From Leptospira saintgironsiae (GTDB taxonomy: Bacteria; Spirochaetota; Leptospiria; Leptospirales; Leptospiraceae), in the NCBI RefSeq assembly GCF_002811765.1, contig NZ_NPDR01000011.1:1-64000 (forward strand): DNA of 64,000 nt, in the 5' to 3' direction. The notes under the pieces were generated by a model, which saw only the letters and a list, made by a program, of their open reading frames with translations, searched no databases and was not told the DNA's origin. A program made the translations under genes and the position numbers. Below are positions 54,093 to 61,439 of the stretch, piece by piece; positions within the stretch are counted from its first letter, which is position 1; each line of letters begins with the position of its first letter.

Positions 54093-55340
54093 ATGAAATA
54101 CCTTCCCCAACAAGACCCCGAAATTTTCAAAGCATTACAAGCAGAAGACCAAAGACAGGAACAAAACCTGGAAATGATCGCTTCCGAAAACTTCGTGTCC
54201 AGACCAGTTCTGGAAGCTTATACTTCTACACTTACCAATAAATATGCGGAAGGATATCCTGGAAAAAGATATTATAATGGATGTGTAAACGCTGACGCAG
54301 TGGAGTCCCTGGCAATCGAGAGAGCCAAAAAGATCTTCAAAGCAGAATATGCAAACGTTCAGCCTCACTCCGGAGCTCAGGCAAATATGGCAGTCTTCTT
54401 AGCTACCATGGAACCTGGAGATTCTTTCTTAGGAATGAATCTGGCTCATGGAGGACATTTAACTCATGGTTCTCCTGTAAACATCAGTGGAAAATATTAT
54501 AAACCAATCCCTTACGGCGTAGATCCTAAAACAGAAACAATCGATTATGATGCTCTTGCATCTCTTGCAAAAGAACATAAGCCTAAATTGATCGTGGCTG
54601 GTGCTTCTGCATATTCCAGAACAATCGATTTTGATAAGTTCGCAGAGATCGCAAAATCAGTAGGCGCAAAACTGATGGCAGATATCGCGCATATCTCCGG
54701 ATTAGTCGCTACAGGTTATCATCCTTCTCCAATCGATAGCTTTGATTATGTTACTACTACCACTCATAAAACCCTTAGAGGACCAAGAGGAGGATTAATT
54801 CTTTCTAAATTAGAAAATGAGAAAGTATTAAACTCCAGAGTATTCCCTGGGATCCAAGGTGGGCCTTTAATGCATGTGATCGCTGCAAAAGCGGTAGCAT
54901 TCGGAGAAGCTTTAACTCCTGATTATAAAAAATACATTGAAACAGTACTCGCAAACGCAAAAGTTTTGGCAGAAGTTTTTGTAAAGAGAGGGTTCAGAGT
55001 AGTTAGTGGCGGAACTGACAACCACTTAGTCCTACTTGATGTTTCCGTAAAAGGCCTAACCGGGGCAAAAGCAGCAGACGGATTGGACGAAGTTGGGGTC
55101 ACAGTGAACAAAAACGCAATCCCATTTGACAAAAATCCTCCAGCTGTTGCTTCCGGAATTCGTTTAGGAACTCCTGCGCTCACTACTAGAGGCCTTAAAC
55201 CTGCTGATATTGAAAAAGTAGGAAATCTAATCTGCGATTTCTTGGACAATCCGGACGACGAAAAAACCAAGGAAAAAGTTAGACAAGGTGTGAAAGAGAT
55301 CACCCAACAATTCCCAATGACCAATTTTAGATTGGATTAA
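54093..55340 (+). CDS. glyA: Serine hydroxymethyltransferase
   Basis: The 415-residue PLP enzyme makes glycine and 5,10-methylene-THF from serine. The PLP lysine is in [14 protein letters not shown], and [29 protein letters not shown] and [10 protein letters not shown] stretches match the family. ATG 54093 follows AGAGGA; an in-frame ATG at 54063 overlapping the lplA stop would add ten unlikely residues. A ten-pair hairpin follows the stop. Confidence 0.96.
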   Translation: MKYLPQQDPEIFKALQAEDQRQEQNLEMIASENFVSRPVLEAYTSTLTNKYAEGYPGKRYYNGCVNADAVESLAIERAKKIFKAEYANVQPHSGAQANMAVFLATMEPGDSFLGMNLAHGGHLTHGSPVNISGKYYKPIPYGVDPKTETIDYDALASLAKEHKPKLIVAGASAYSRTIDFDKFAEIAKSVGAKLMADIAHISGLVATGYHPSPIDSFDYVTTTTHKTLRGPRGGLILSKLENEKVLNSRVFPGIQGGPLMHVIAAKAVAFGEALTPDYKKYIETVLANAKVLAEVFVKRGFRVVSGGTDNHLVLLDVSVKGLTGAKAADGLDEVGVTVNKNAIPFDKNPPAVASGIRLGTPALTTRGLKPADIEKVGNLICDFLDNPDDEKTKEKVRQGVKEITQQFPMTNFRLD

Positions 55341-55350
55341 AACTTTCAGA

Positions 55351-55378
55351 ACTTCTCCGGGATTTTTTCCGGAGAAGT
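55351..55378 (+). terminator. Terminator-like hairpin after glyA
   Basis: ACTTCTCCGG (55351-55360) pairs perfectly with CCGGAGAAGT (55369-55378) around GATTTTTT. The stem is strong, but no T-tract follows. It lies 11 bases after the glyA stop and before the next gene on the same strand. Confidence 0.6.
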
Positions 55379-55433
55379 CAACGCTCCTTCTTAGAATTCC
55401 TCCTCTTCTCCCCTTCTAAACCAAGTAAACATC

Positions 55434-55461
55434 TTGACTAGTTTATAATTCTATTTAATAT
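55434..55461 (+). promoter_or_regulatory. Sigma-70-type promoter, possibly for a leaderless gene
   Basis: TTGACT (55434-55439) and TAATAT (55456-55461) are spaced by 16 bases. The usual start point would fall at about 55468, which is the ATG of the next gene, and no Shine-Dalgarno sequence lies between. The gene may therefore be leaderless. Assigned by eye only. Confidence 0.5.
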
Positions 55462-55467
55462 TTTTGC

Positions 55468-57438
55468 ATGTTCATATTAGGTCAGGATTCCGGAAACCCT
55501 ATCCTGATTTGGCCAGAGTTCTCTTGGACTCCAATTATCAGCGGAGCGATCTTTTTAGCGCTTCTATTCACCGTAATCTATCTATTACAACGTTATCTGC
55601 GCAGACAAAATAATCTCGCGTTAGAACATAGAGCTAAAATAGTCTCAAAACTACAGCTCCATCATTTTAATTCCAAAGATACAAACCTATTCCACACTTT
55701 CTTGGATCAGGTTGATAATTCAGATCTAAAACGATTGGCAGAAGACCCTTCCTGGTATCGAAAATATTTTCTTCCTGAGTTTTTACAGTTTCTTGCAGAA
55801 CAAAGTAATCTTCCCGCATGGAAAGATATATTGATCGTACATACTTTAGATCATTTGATAGAAGATCATAAGACCACTGCTAAAAACTTTATCACTGCAA
55901 TTTTAGAAACAGATTCCGAGGAAAGATTTCCCGCTTTATTAGGGATCCAAGAGCTGGATGAGAATTCCTTAAACAGAGCAATACGAGCCAGGATCTATAC
56001 CAAAAAAGTAGGAGCCACATTCTCTCTCACAAGATACGAAAGAATGCAGATATTAGTTCCAGACGAGAACAAAAAATGGCTCAAGTCCGAAGCAATACTC
56101 ATCTCACAAGAAGGTACAAATCTTACCTTACAAATCAAAACGGCTCCAGAAATTGATGAGAAAAAAAATGAAGAATGGATCGAAACTCCCAAAACAAGTC
56201 CGGTTGGACCGGCTCATCCTGGCGCTGTACCAGATGAATATCTAAACAGTCTTACTCAAATATTAGAATATTCCGGACTGAATCCGGGTGTTTGCGAAGA
56301 GATCACTCGACTTGTAACCGCATACAAAGAACATCCTGGGCTAATAAGAAGAAGGCATAGACAAGAAGATTATAAAATATTAATACGATTATACAAAGTT
56401 TGTTTTATAAAATTCCGTTCTCAAACCGCAAATATCCCTAAACCAGTATTACTATTGATACACTTCTTCTTTTTGGACGAAGGGTTAGTATCTGCAAAAA
56501 GATTGCAAGATCTGGAACTTGCGATCACTACATTAAAATCCTCGGTCAATGATCGCCAATACCAGGAAGTAAAACTTTCCATTCACCTTCTTCCTGATTG
56601 GTTAAATTTGATCCTGGCTGGCAAAAAAAATCCTTCTCAAAATCATTTGGGCCAAACTTACGATCAGGTCCAAAAATCAAATCTACGCTGGAACCAAGAA
56701 GCAGAAGAAAAGAATATAATGCATAAAGAATATCTTTTGCATATTCTGGACTGGGAATTAGAAAATATCCTTTATATGGGACTTTTAGGAATTTCTTTAA
56801 ATCCAAATTTCGCATATCCAATCCTATCCGAAGATCAATTCTACGGAGCAACAGAATCTAATCTCACTTTTCCAAGTAAGGTTCTATCAAATGCAGAAAG
56901 GGTTTCAAAAATAGATACAAGCATCTTCCATAGAGAAGTAAGTGTAGTCTCCAGCACAGACCCAAGCAAGACAGATCAGTATAGAAAAGAATTTTTTGCG
57001 GATTGTATCCTTCTACCTTATAGCGGAAACAGAGGAGTTCTCTGGCAGGAAACAAGTGTAGGTAACCAAGATTATAGCAGATTATTATTTCCGGTAGTCA
57101 TGACTGAGAATGCTACGTTAGTAGTTACAAAAACTTTGGGTGAATTCCGCTGGGAAACAGAAAGAACCGTAAGAGGCAGAAAGTGGAAAGACCCAATCCC
57201 TGCTTCCCTAACATCAGAATATTATTCTTATTTGGAAAATTTCCAAAAGAACCCAAACCTAACTGTGGAAGCCAAAAAGAGAATAGAACAACAATGGGTA
57301 AAGGTCGGAAAGAATATCAAAGATATGTTTAGTATTGACTATGCTTATTGGATCCTTCTCGAAGCAGAAGGAAAACCCAGACTCAACCGAGTAGTAAGGG
57401 AAATTTTGAACCGATTTGTTCCAATCCAAATCAAGTAG
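55468..57438 (+). CDS. Large conserved hypothetical with one N-terminal TM segment
   Basis: The 656-residue protein has a single TM segment (about 20-42, ISGAIFLALLFTVIYLL) followed by a basic patch and a cytosolic part. That part holds a helical N-terminal portion (about 45-210), a beta-like strand stretch, a Pro-rich linker near 240, and a long mixed C-terminal domain rich in aromatic residues. No catalytic motif or known domain is recognised. A good -35/-10 pair sits just upstream, with the ATG at the predicted transcription start. It is likely genus-specific. Confidence 0.65.
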   Translation: MFILGQDSGNPILIWPEFSWTPIISGAIFLALLFTVIYLLQRYLRRQNNLALEHRAKIVSKLQLHHFNSKDTNLFHTFLDQVDNSDLKRLAEDPSWYRKYFLPEFLQFLAEQSNLPAWKDILIVHTLDHLIEDHKTTAKNFITAILETDSEERFPALLGIQELDENSLNRAIRARIYTKKVGATFSLTRYERMQILVPDENKKWLKSEAILISQEGTNLTLQIKTAPEIDEKKNEEWIETPKTSPVGPAHPGAVPDEYLNSLTQILEYSGLNPGVCEEITRLVTAYKEHPGLIRRRHRQEDYKILIRLYKVCFIKFRSQTANIPKPVLLLIHFFFLDEGLVSAKRLQDLELAITTLKSSVNDRQYQEVKLSIHLLPDWLNLILAGKKNPSQNHLGQTYDQVQKSNLRWNQEAEEKNIMHKEYLLHILDWELENILYMGLLGISLNPNFAYPILSEDQFYGATESNLTFPSKVLSNAERVSKIDTSIFHREVSVVSSTDPSKTDQYRKEFFADCILLPYSGNRGVLWQETSVGNQDYSRLLFPVVMTENATLVVTKTLGEFRWETERTVRGRKWKDPIPASLTSEYYSYLENFQKNPNLTVEAKKRIEQQWVKVGKNIKDMFSIDYAYWILLEAEGKPRLNRVVREILNRFVPIQIK

Positions 57439-57567
57439 CGATTATTCTTTCACTCTTAAGACCAGACTCCTTAAAAGAATCCTGAAATCTGCTAGGAAAA
57501 TAGTTTCCACAATACCAAATTACTTTTTCCTATGATTTTAGATTAAATCGATCCAAGGAAATCTCCG

Positions 57568-58773
57568 TTGAAATTTTTATTCTCCAAAAACGAATCAGAA
57601 ATACCTGCATTAAACGGTCTTAGATCCATTTCTATATTCTTAGTGATCATTTTTCATTTTTGGCAAGGAGCTGAAAAATTCCATCTACTTAACTATCCAA
57701 GCCAGTTCATCTATCAATTTCTTTCCAGCTGCAGAAGTGGAGTGGATCTTTTCTTTATCCTGAGCGGCTTTTTGATCTATGGAGGTCTATTAAATGAGAA
57801 CAAAAAATCAGGCACAATAGATCTAAAACTTTTTTATATAAAAAGAACCCTAAGAATTATGCCTGGGTATTATATTTTTTTATTGTTCTCATTATTTTAC
57901 GCAAAAGCTCATCTGAATCTTTATAGCCATGTGCCCAATCCTACGGAAGAACAACTAGCTGTGATGAGCCGGCTTTCGAATGATATTGCTGGCTCCTGGA
58001 CTGATGCCTTATACATCTCCAATTTTTTTTATCATAGATTATTTCAGCATGGCTGGTCTCTATCTGTCGAAGAACAATTTTATTTAGTAATTCCTAGCTT
58101 ATGTTTACTTTTACTTTTCAAACTAAAAGATAATATTCGCAGGCTTGCCGTATTAGGAATATTTGCAATTCCATTTTTATTAAGAATTTCTTATGTACTA
58201 TTCGGAATAGACGATAGATCAATTGGACTTCATACTGAAACTAGATTCGATACGATAGTAAGCGGAATGTTAATCGCAGAATTAGTATCCTGGAAACCTG
58301 AATTTTTCAAAATAGAAAATCGAAAAGTTTCTCTTTCCTACCTGATTGGTTTCATTTCCATAATTTTTCTAAGTTTAGGATTTCTTACAGATAGGACCGG
58401 AATTGGAGCGATATTAAATTTTACTTATTTCCATATTGGATATTCTGCTTTATTTATATTATGTTTATTTGAAAAAAGTTTAGCTAATCAATTCTTCAGC
58501 CTCTCTATTTTCAGGCCTTCCGCAAGGATAAGTTATACTATGTATTTATGGCATGGCCTAGGTATTCAAATCGCAACAGGGATTATGTTTGGAGGAAAAA
58601 CAACTCCATATAGCTGGATAAATTTCCTTTTAGCGGAAAGTTTCACTATTTTAGTGTGTTTTCTAATTTGCATCCCTATCTTCTACATAACCGAAAGACC
58701 TTTCTTAGCTCTTAGAGATTATATAGTCAAAAGAATGAAAAAAAAGAAAAACGAGGCAATGGTCCCTAACTAA
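57568..58773 (+). CDS. Acyltransferase-3 family (OafA-like) membrane protein
   Basis: The 401-residue protein has about ten TM segments and the acyltransferase-3 pattern: NGLRSISIFLVIIFHFWQG near the N terminus with the conserved His, GVDLFFILSGFLI, and RSWSLSVEEQFY-like GWSLSVEEQFY. The family moves acyl groups, mostly acetyl, from CoA onto sugars of O-antigen, peptidoglycan or other glycans across the inner membrane. Start is TTG 57568, after AAGGAAATC. It stands alone, so the acceptor is unknown. The stop lies in the loop of a hairpin. Confidence 0.88.
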   Translation: MKFLFSKNESEIPALNGLRSISIFLVIIFHFWQGAEKFHLLNYPSQFIYQFLSSCRSGVDLFFILSGFLIYGGLLNENKKSGTIDLKLFYIKRTLRIMPGYYIFLLFSLFYAKAHLNLYSHVPNPTEEQLAVMSRLSNDIAGSWTDALYISNFFYHRLFQHGWSLSVEEQFYLVIPSLCLLLLFKLKDNIRRLAVLGIFAIPFLLRISYVLFGIDDRSIGLHTETRFDTIVSGMLIAELVSWKPEFFKIENRKVSLSYLIGFISIIFLSLGFLTDRTGIGAILNFTYFHIGYSALFILCLFEKSLANQFFSLSIFRPSARISYTMYLWHGLGIQIATGIMFGGKTTPYSWINFLLAESFTILVCFLICIPIFYITERPFLALRDYIVKRMKKKKNEAMVPN

Positions 58774-58787
58774 GGGACCTACCCTTA
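58761..58787. terminator. Alternative hairpins between convergent genes
   Basis: GGTCCCT (58761-58767) pairs with AGGGACC (58773-58779), with a loop AACTA that overlaps the acyltransferase stop TAA. A second stem, TAAGGG (58771-58776) with CCCTTA (58782-58787), uses the same bases. It serves the convergent ends of the acyltransferase and DUF5706 genes. Confidence 0.5.
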
Positions 58788-58794
58788 AAAAAGT

Positions 58795-59319
58795 TTATTG
58801 GATAATTCCTTTAATTTCCAGGAATATTAATATCATAGAAGAAGTAACACCCACTAAAAGGCAGCGATAACTCCATCTTAAATATCTATATTTTGTAAAG
58901 TAGAGAGATTTTCCCAACTGATATAGATCTCGAGTCAGAGCTTCATACAAAGAAGAATCTTCGGAAGCAATCCCTTCCATCTTAGTCATAAATTCTTTTT
59001 CGCTTAAAGGAGCGAAATGTCCGAAAAACAAAGGATTATCTTTGCCATTCTTCTTCTGTTTGAATGTAGGCATCACTGCAAGTATAGCCAAGCTTGCCGC
59101 AATTACAATAAATACCATCAGGGTCAGTAGACCTGTTCTGTAAGTAGGTCTCTGGACATAACCTAAGGAAAGCGAAAGTATTACAAAGGATGCAGCGATC
59201 AGAATATTCGCCTTTTGGTCGGCCATCTGGCTGAGTTGAGAATGATGTTGGTGAACGGTCCTAAAAAGATAATCTACCGCAGAGCGTGCGCGGACCGTTT
59301 TGAAATGATCTGATTCCAT
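58795..59319 (-). CDS. DUF5706 / Pycsar-effector TM-domain protein
   Basis: The 174-residue protein opens with a charged helix and HHHSQLSQMADQKANILI-like text (HQHHSQLSQMADQKANILI), the start of the DUF5706 domain, followed by two TM segments (about 48-64 and 70-92), then a helical cytosolic stretch and a third TM (about 155-172). The same domain is the membrane pore in PycTM effectors of the Pycsar anti-phage system, normally beside a pyrimidine cyclase. No cyclase gene is within this window, so this is an orphan. It is convergent with the acyltransferase gene. Confidence 0.8.
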   Translation of the reverse strand: MESDHFKTVRARSAVDYLFRTVHQHHSQLSQMADQKANILIAASFVILSLSLGYVQRPTYRTGLLTLMVFIVIAASLAILAVMPTFKQKKNGKDNPLFFGHFAPLSEKEFMTKMEGIASEDSSLYEALTRDLYQLGKSLYFTKYRYLRWSYRCLLVGVTSSMILIFLEIKGIIQ

Positions 59320-59571
59320 ATACTTCCATGGATTTTGGGAAATTTTTTAAGACAAACATAAATTCTAAATTCGGCTTTTCAATTTTGGATCTTAACGCCG
59401 GTAATCTTGTTTGACCCGTTTAAACTGTGTCCAAGCCATCACTCCATATAGCATACATTATACATGTAATAGCAGACAAATTCTTTTCTTCCTAAACTTA
59501 TACCGGAATACGGAAATCAAATCCCTTTCTTTAAAATATACAAAGAAGAGGAGTTTGAATCTTAGTAGAAG

Positions 59572-59760
59572 GTGAAAATCTATGTCCAATCAGGTAAATT
59601 ACATGTGGTAATGGACGATGGAAGTGAAGATGAATTTGGTCCGAATGATATAATGTTACTTCCTCCCGGACATGATGCTTGGTCTGTGGGCGACGAGGCC
59701 TGTGTGTTCATAGAATTCTCCGCAGGTGGAGATATTTACGAACACAACCATGCACATTAA
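59572..59760 (+). pseudogene. N-terminally truncated cupin-domain protein
   Basis: The 62-residue product from GTG 59572 matches the C-terminal half of a small cupin: SGKLHVVMDDGSEDEFGPND, then LPPGHDAWSVGDEACVFIEFS. The first half of the double-stranded beta-helix, including the HxH metal motif, is missing. A TAG stop lies six bases upstream in frame, so the gene cannot start earlier, and there is no proper ribosome-binding site. The last residues EHNHAH are His-rich. Probably a gene remnant, although a short expressed peptide is possible. Confidence 0.6.
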
Positions 59761-59798
59761 ATTCTAAAAGTCTGATTCTGGCTGGGCCCACAACTCAG

Positions 59799-59843
59799 CC
59801 TTCGTATTAAATTATATTTTCATAATACAATAGAATACGAAGG
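59799..59843. terminator. Long inverted repeat between convergent gene ends
   Basis: CCTTCGTATT (59799-59808) pairs perfectly with AATACGAAGG (59834-59843), with an AT-rich 25-base loop that can itself fold. It lies between the cupin remnant and the convergent lipoprotein gene. It may be a bidirectional terminator, but no T-tract flanks it. Confidence 0.45.
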
Positions 59844-59853
59844 AAATATTATT

Positions 59854-60465
59854 TTACGGAGTAGGATTAAAGGAAAATGAAAAATCATTTGTGGCATGGA
59901 TTATCAAACAGCGAAAATTCCCTGCAGACGTTGGAAGTGTGGCGACTACATCATCTCCAGAATCTTCATCATATTTCACTGCTGCAATACTATCCCGGTA
60001 ATTATTCAAATCCAATATTACATTTTGGTTCCCGACATATAATTCCCCTGGATCCCCTGAAAACGAGGGTTGCAAAGTCACTTCCATATTGGCAGAAGCC
60101 ATCGGACCTGCAGTGAATCTAAAAAAATAGAATGGTTTTACAACAGAAGATCCATAGATCGGAGAACTAATATCAGAAAGCTCCGGGACGCTCGGCTGAG
60201 CGCATGAATTTGTAGGACCTACAAGCCATAATAATACTGGATCAACAGAATCAGAACCCCCATTAGAACAACGTAATATGGAAAATAAAGAAAATAGGAT
60301 AACGCATATAGAAGTGAGATAACGATTCAGAAATGGCCTCTTTTGTTTGGTAAGAATATATAATCCATATCCAAAAGAATACAATTCCGGACAAACAGTA
60401 ATCTGAAAAATGAAATATAATCGCTCTCTCATTTCTGTCTTATTTCCATGTTGGAATTCCGACAT
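59854..60465 (-). CDS. Putative lipoprotein, unknown function
   Basis: From the stop at 59854 the frame runs to ATG 60465 (203 residues). A lipoprotein signal, LTSICVILFSLFSILRC, with a lipobox-like ILRC, lies well inside it. The true start is therefore probably downstream: TTG 60381 or even CTG 60330, which has AAGAGG seven bases upstream, fits better. The mature part is beta-rich with no recognised domain, and has a Ser/Gly/Asp-rich start. Divergent from the RecA-like gene of the polymerase cassette. Confidence 0.6.
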   Translation of the reverse strand: MSEFQHGNKTEMRERLYFIFQITVCPELYSFGYGLYILTKQKRPFLNRYLTSICVILFSLFSILRCSNGGSDSVDPVLLWLVGPTNSCAQPSVPELSDISSPIYGSSVVKPFYFFRFTAGPMASANMEVTLQPSFSGDPGELYVGNQNVILDLNNYRDSIAAVKYDEDSGDDVVATLPTSAGNFRCLIIHATNDFSFSFNPTP

Positions 60466-60503
60466 AATTCTATAAAAAAGATTCTTTCAGCATCTCAAAT
60501 CAC

Positions 60504-60534
60504 TTTACATTTTTTAACATATCATTTATATAGT
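60504..60534 (+). promoter_or_regulatory. AT-rich promoter candidate at the start of the polymerase cassette
   Basis: TTTACA (60504-60509) and TATAGT (60529-60534) stand 19 bases apart; TTATAT (60526-60531), at 16 bases, is an alternative -10. The ATG of the RecA-like gene at 60539 follows at once, with no Shine-Dalgarno sequence. A leaderless transcript is implied. No LexA box could be recognised by eye. Confidence 0.4.
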
Positions 60535-60538
60535 ATAT

Positions 60539-61186
60539 ATGTATTTAGGTCCCCTGGAGGGTTTCCAAGACCAGTTGTTTCGACCTGTTCTAGGCTGGAG
60601 CAGGGACAATGTCGGACTCTTAACAGGAAGACAGGGAATCTATAAATTGGCGCTTTTATGGCAATATGCATTTGCAGTATCCGGATTCCAAGTTTTCAAT
60701 TTGGACTGCGCAATTCGTTTTGATGTATTCACGATTACAGAAGAGACCAGAAAAAGAAGAGTATCTCCCGAAGCTCTTTTAGAAAAGATATTAGTCCAAA
60801 GAGCATTCACTCCTTATCAAATCTTAGATTCCGTTCGAGAGATCTATTCTTCTGCAAAAGAAAATACGATCTATTTTATTTTGGCTCCCTGCAAACAATT
60901 CTTTGATGGAGATGTTCAGGACGACGAGGGCCTTTTCCTTTTAGAAAAATTAGTATTATTATTAGAACGTATGCGTGCGAAACAGATCCCGATCGTGCTT
61001 GTAGAATCGACAAAATACACTCATCCAACCTTTCAAAAAATTTTTCCAAAGTTAGTAGAGCTCTCTGAAGATCTTTGGGAATTGAATGTGGTAGAAGGTC
61101 ATTCTTATCTAAAGATCAGAAAAGCGAAATCTATGCATGAGATCGGAACGGATCCGAATTCCAAACAGGAGTTTATTTATGGGTAG
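60539..61186 (+). CDS. RecA-fold protein with degenerate Walker motifs (ImuA-like)
   Basis: The 215-residue protein follows the RecA/RadA core order: a strand leading into GRQGIYKL (residues 30-37), where a P-loop GxxGxGKT is expected; the strand FQVFNLDC (50-57) in the position of VIYIDTE; RAFTPYQILDSV (88-99) like RecA RAFNPEHLL; and TIYFILAPCKQF (110-121), where the Walker B Asp is expected but Ala116 is seen. Lys36 and two glycines survive. ATP hydrolysis is therefore doubtful. ATG 60539; the small gene overlaps its end. Role in a polymerase complex is inferred from the neighbours. Confidence 0.65.
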   Translation: MYLGPLEGFQDQLFRPVLGWSRDNVGLLTGRQGIYKLALLWQYAFAVSGFQVFNLDCAIRFDVFTITEETRKRRVSPEALLEKILVQRAFTPYQILDSVREIYSSAKENTIYFILAPCKQFFDGDVQDDEGLFLLEKLVLLLERMRAKQIPIVLVESTKYTHPTFQKIFPKLVELSEDLWELNVVEGHSYLKIRKAKSMHEIGTDPNSKQEFIYG

Positions 61187-61439
61187 GACAGTTATTCCAT
61201 ATTCCAGACAGATGCAGTATATTGAATCCAGTCTTGGGCAATACAGAAGAGGACTTCGTAAACCAGACCAAGAAATTTTTGATGAATTGATCCGAACTGC
61301 AAAACTACAAGTGCAAGCAGGAGTGATGGCCTCTTCTCCTTATCCGATAGATATCATGCTTCTTACGATGATGATCGATCTAAAAAAAGAAATCCTCAGA
61401 TTAAAAAAAGAAACGGAAACTCTTCGGAACCAAGAATGA
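61179..61439 (+). CDS. Small helical protein linking RecA-like and PolB genes
   Basis: The 86-residue protein starts at ATG 61179, eight bases before the end of the upstream stop, after CAGGAG. An in-frame ATG 14 codons earlier would overlap more of the upstream gene. It looks wholly helical, with a short basic N terminus and a heptad-like C-terminal coil (LKKEILRLKKETETLRNQ). No known family is recognised. Its overlap with both neighbours (ATGA with the polymerase at 61436-61439) implies a structural partner, perhaps an adaptor. Confidence 0.7.
   Translation: MGRTVIPYSRQMQYIESSLGQYRRGLRKPDQEIFDELIRTAKLQVQAGVMASSPYPIDIMLLTMMIDLKKEILRLKKETETLRNQE

Noticed and set aside
58795..59319. A full Pycsar operon
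   Set aside because: No pyrimidine cyclase gene is present on either side in the window.
60466..60538. A LexA-type SOS box before the polymerase cassette
   Set aside because: No palindromic pair with the right spacing is visible by eye; a matrix search would be needed.
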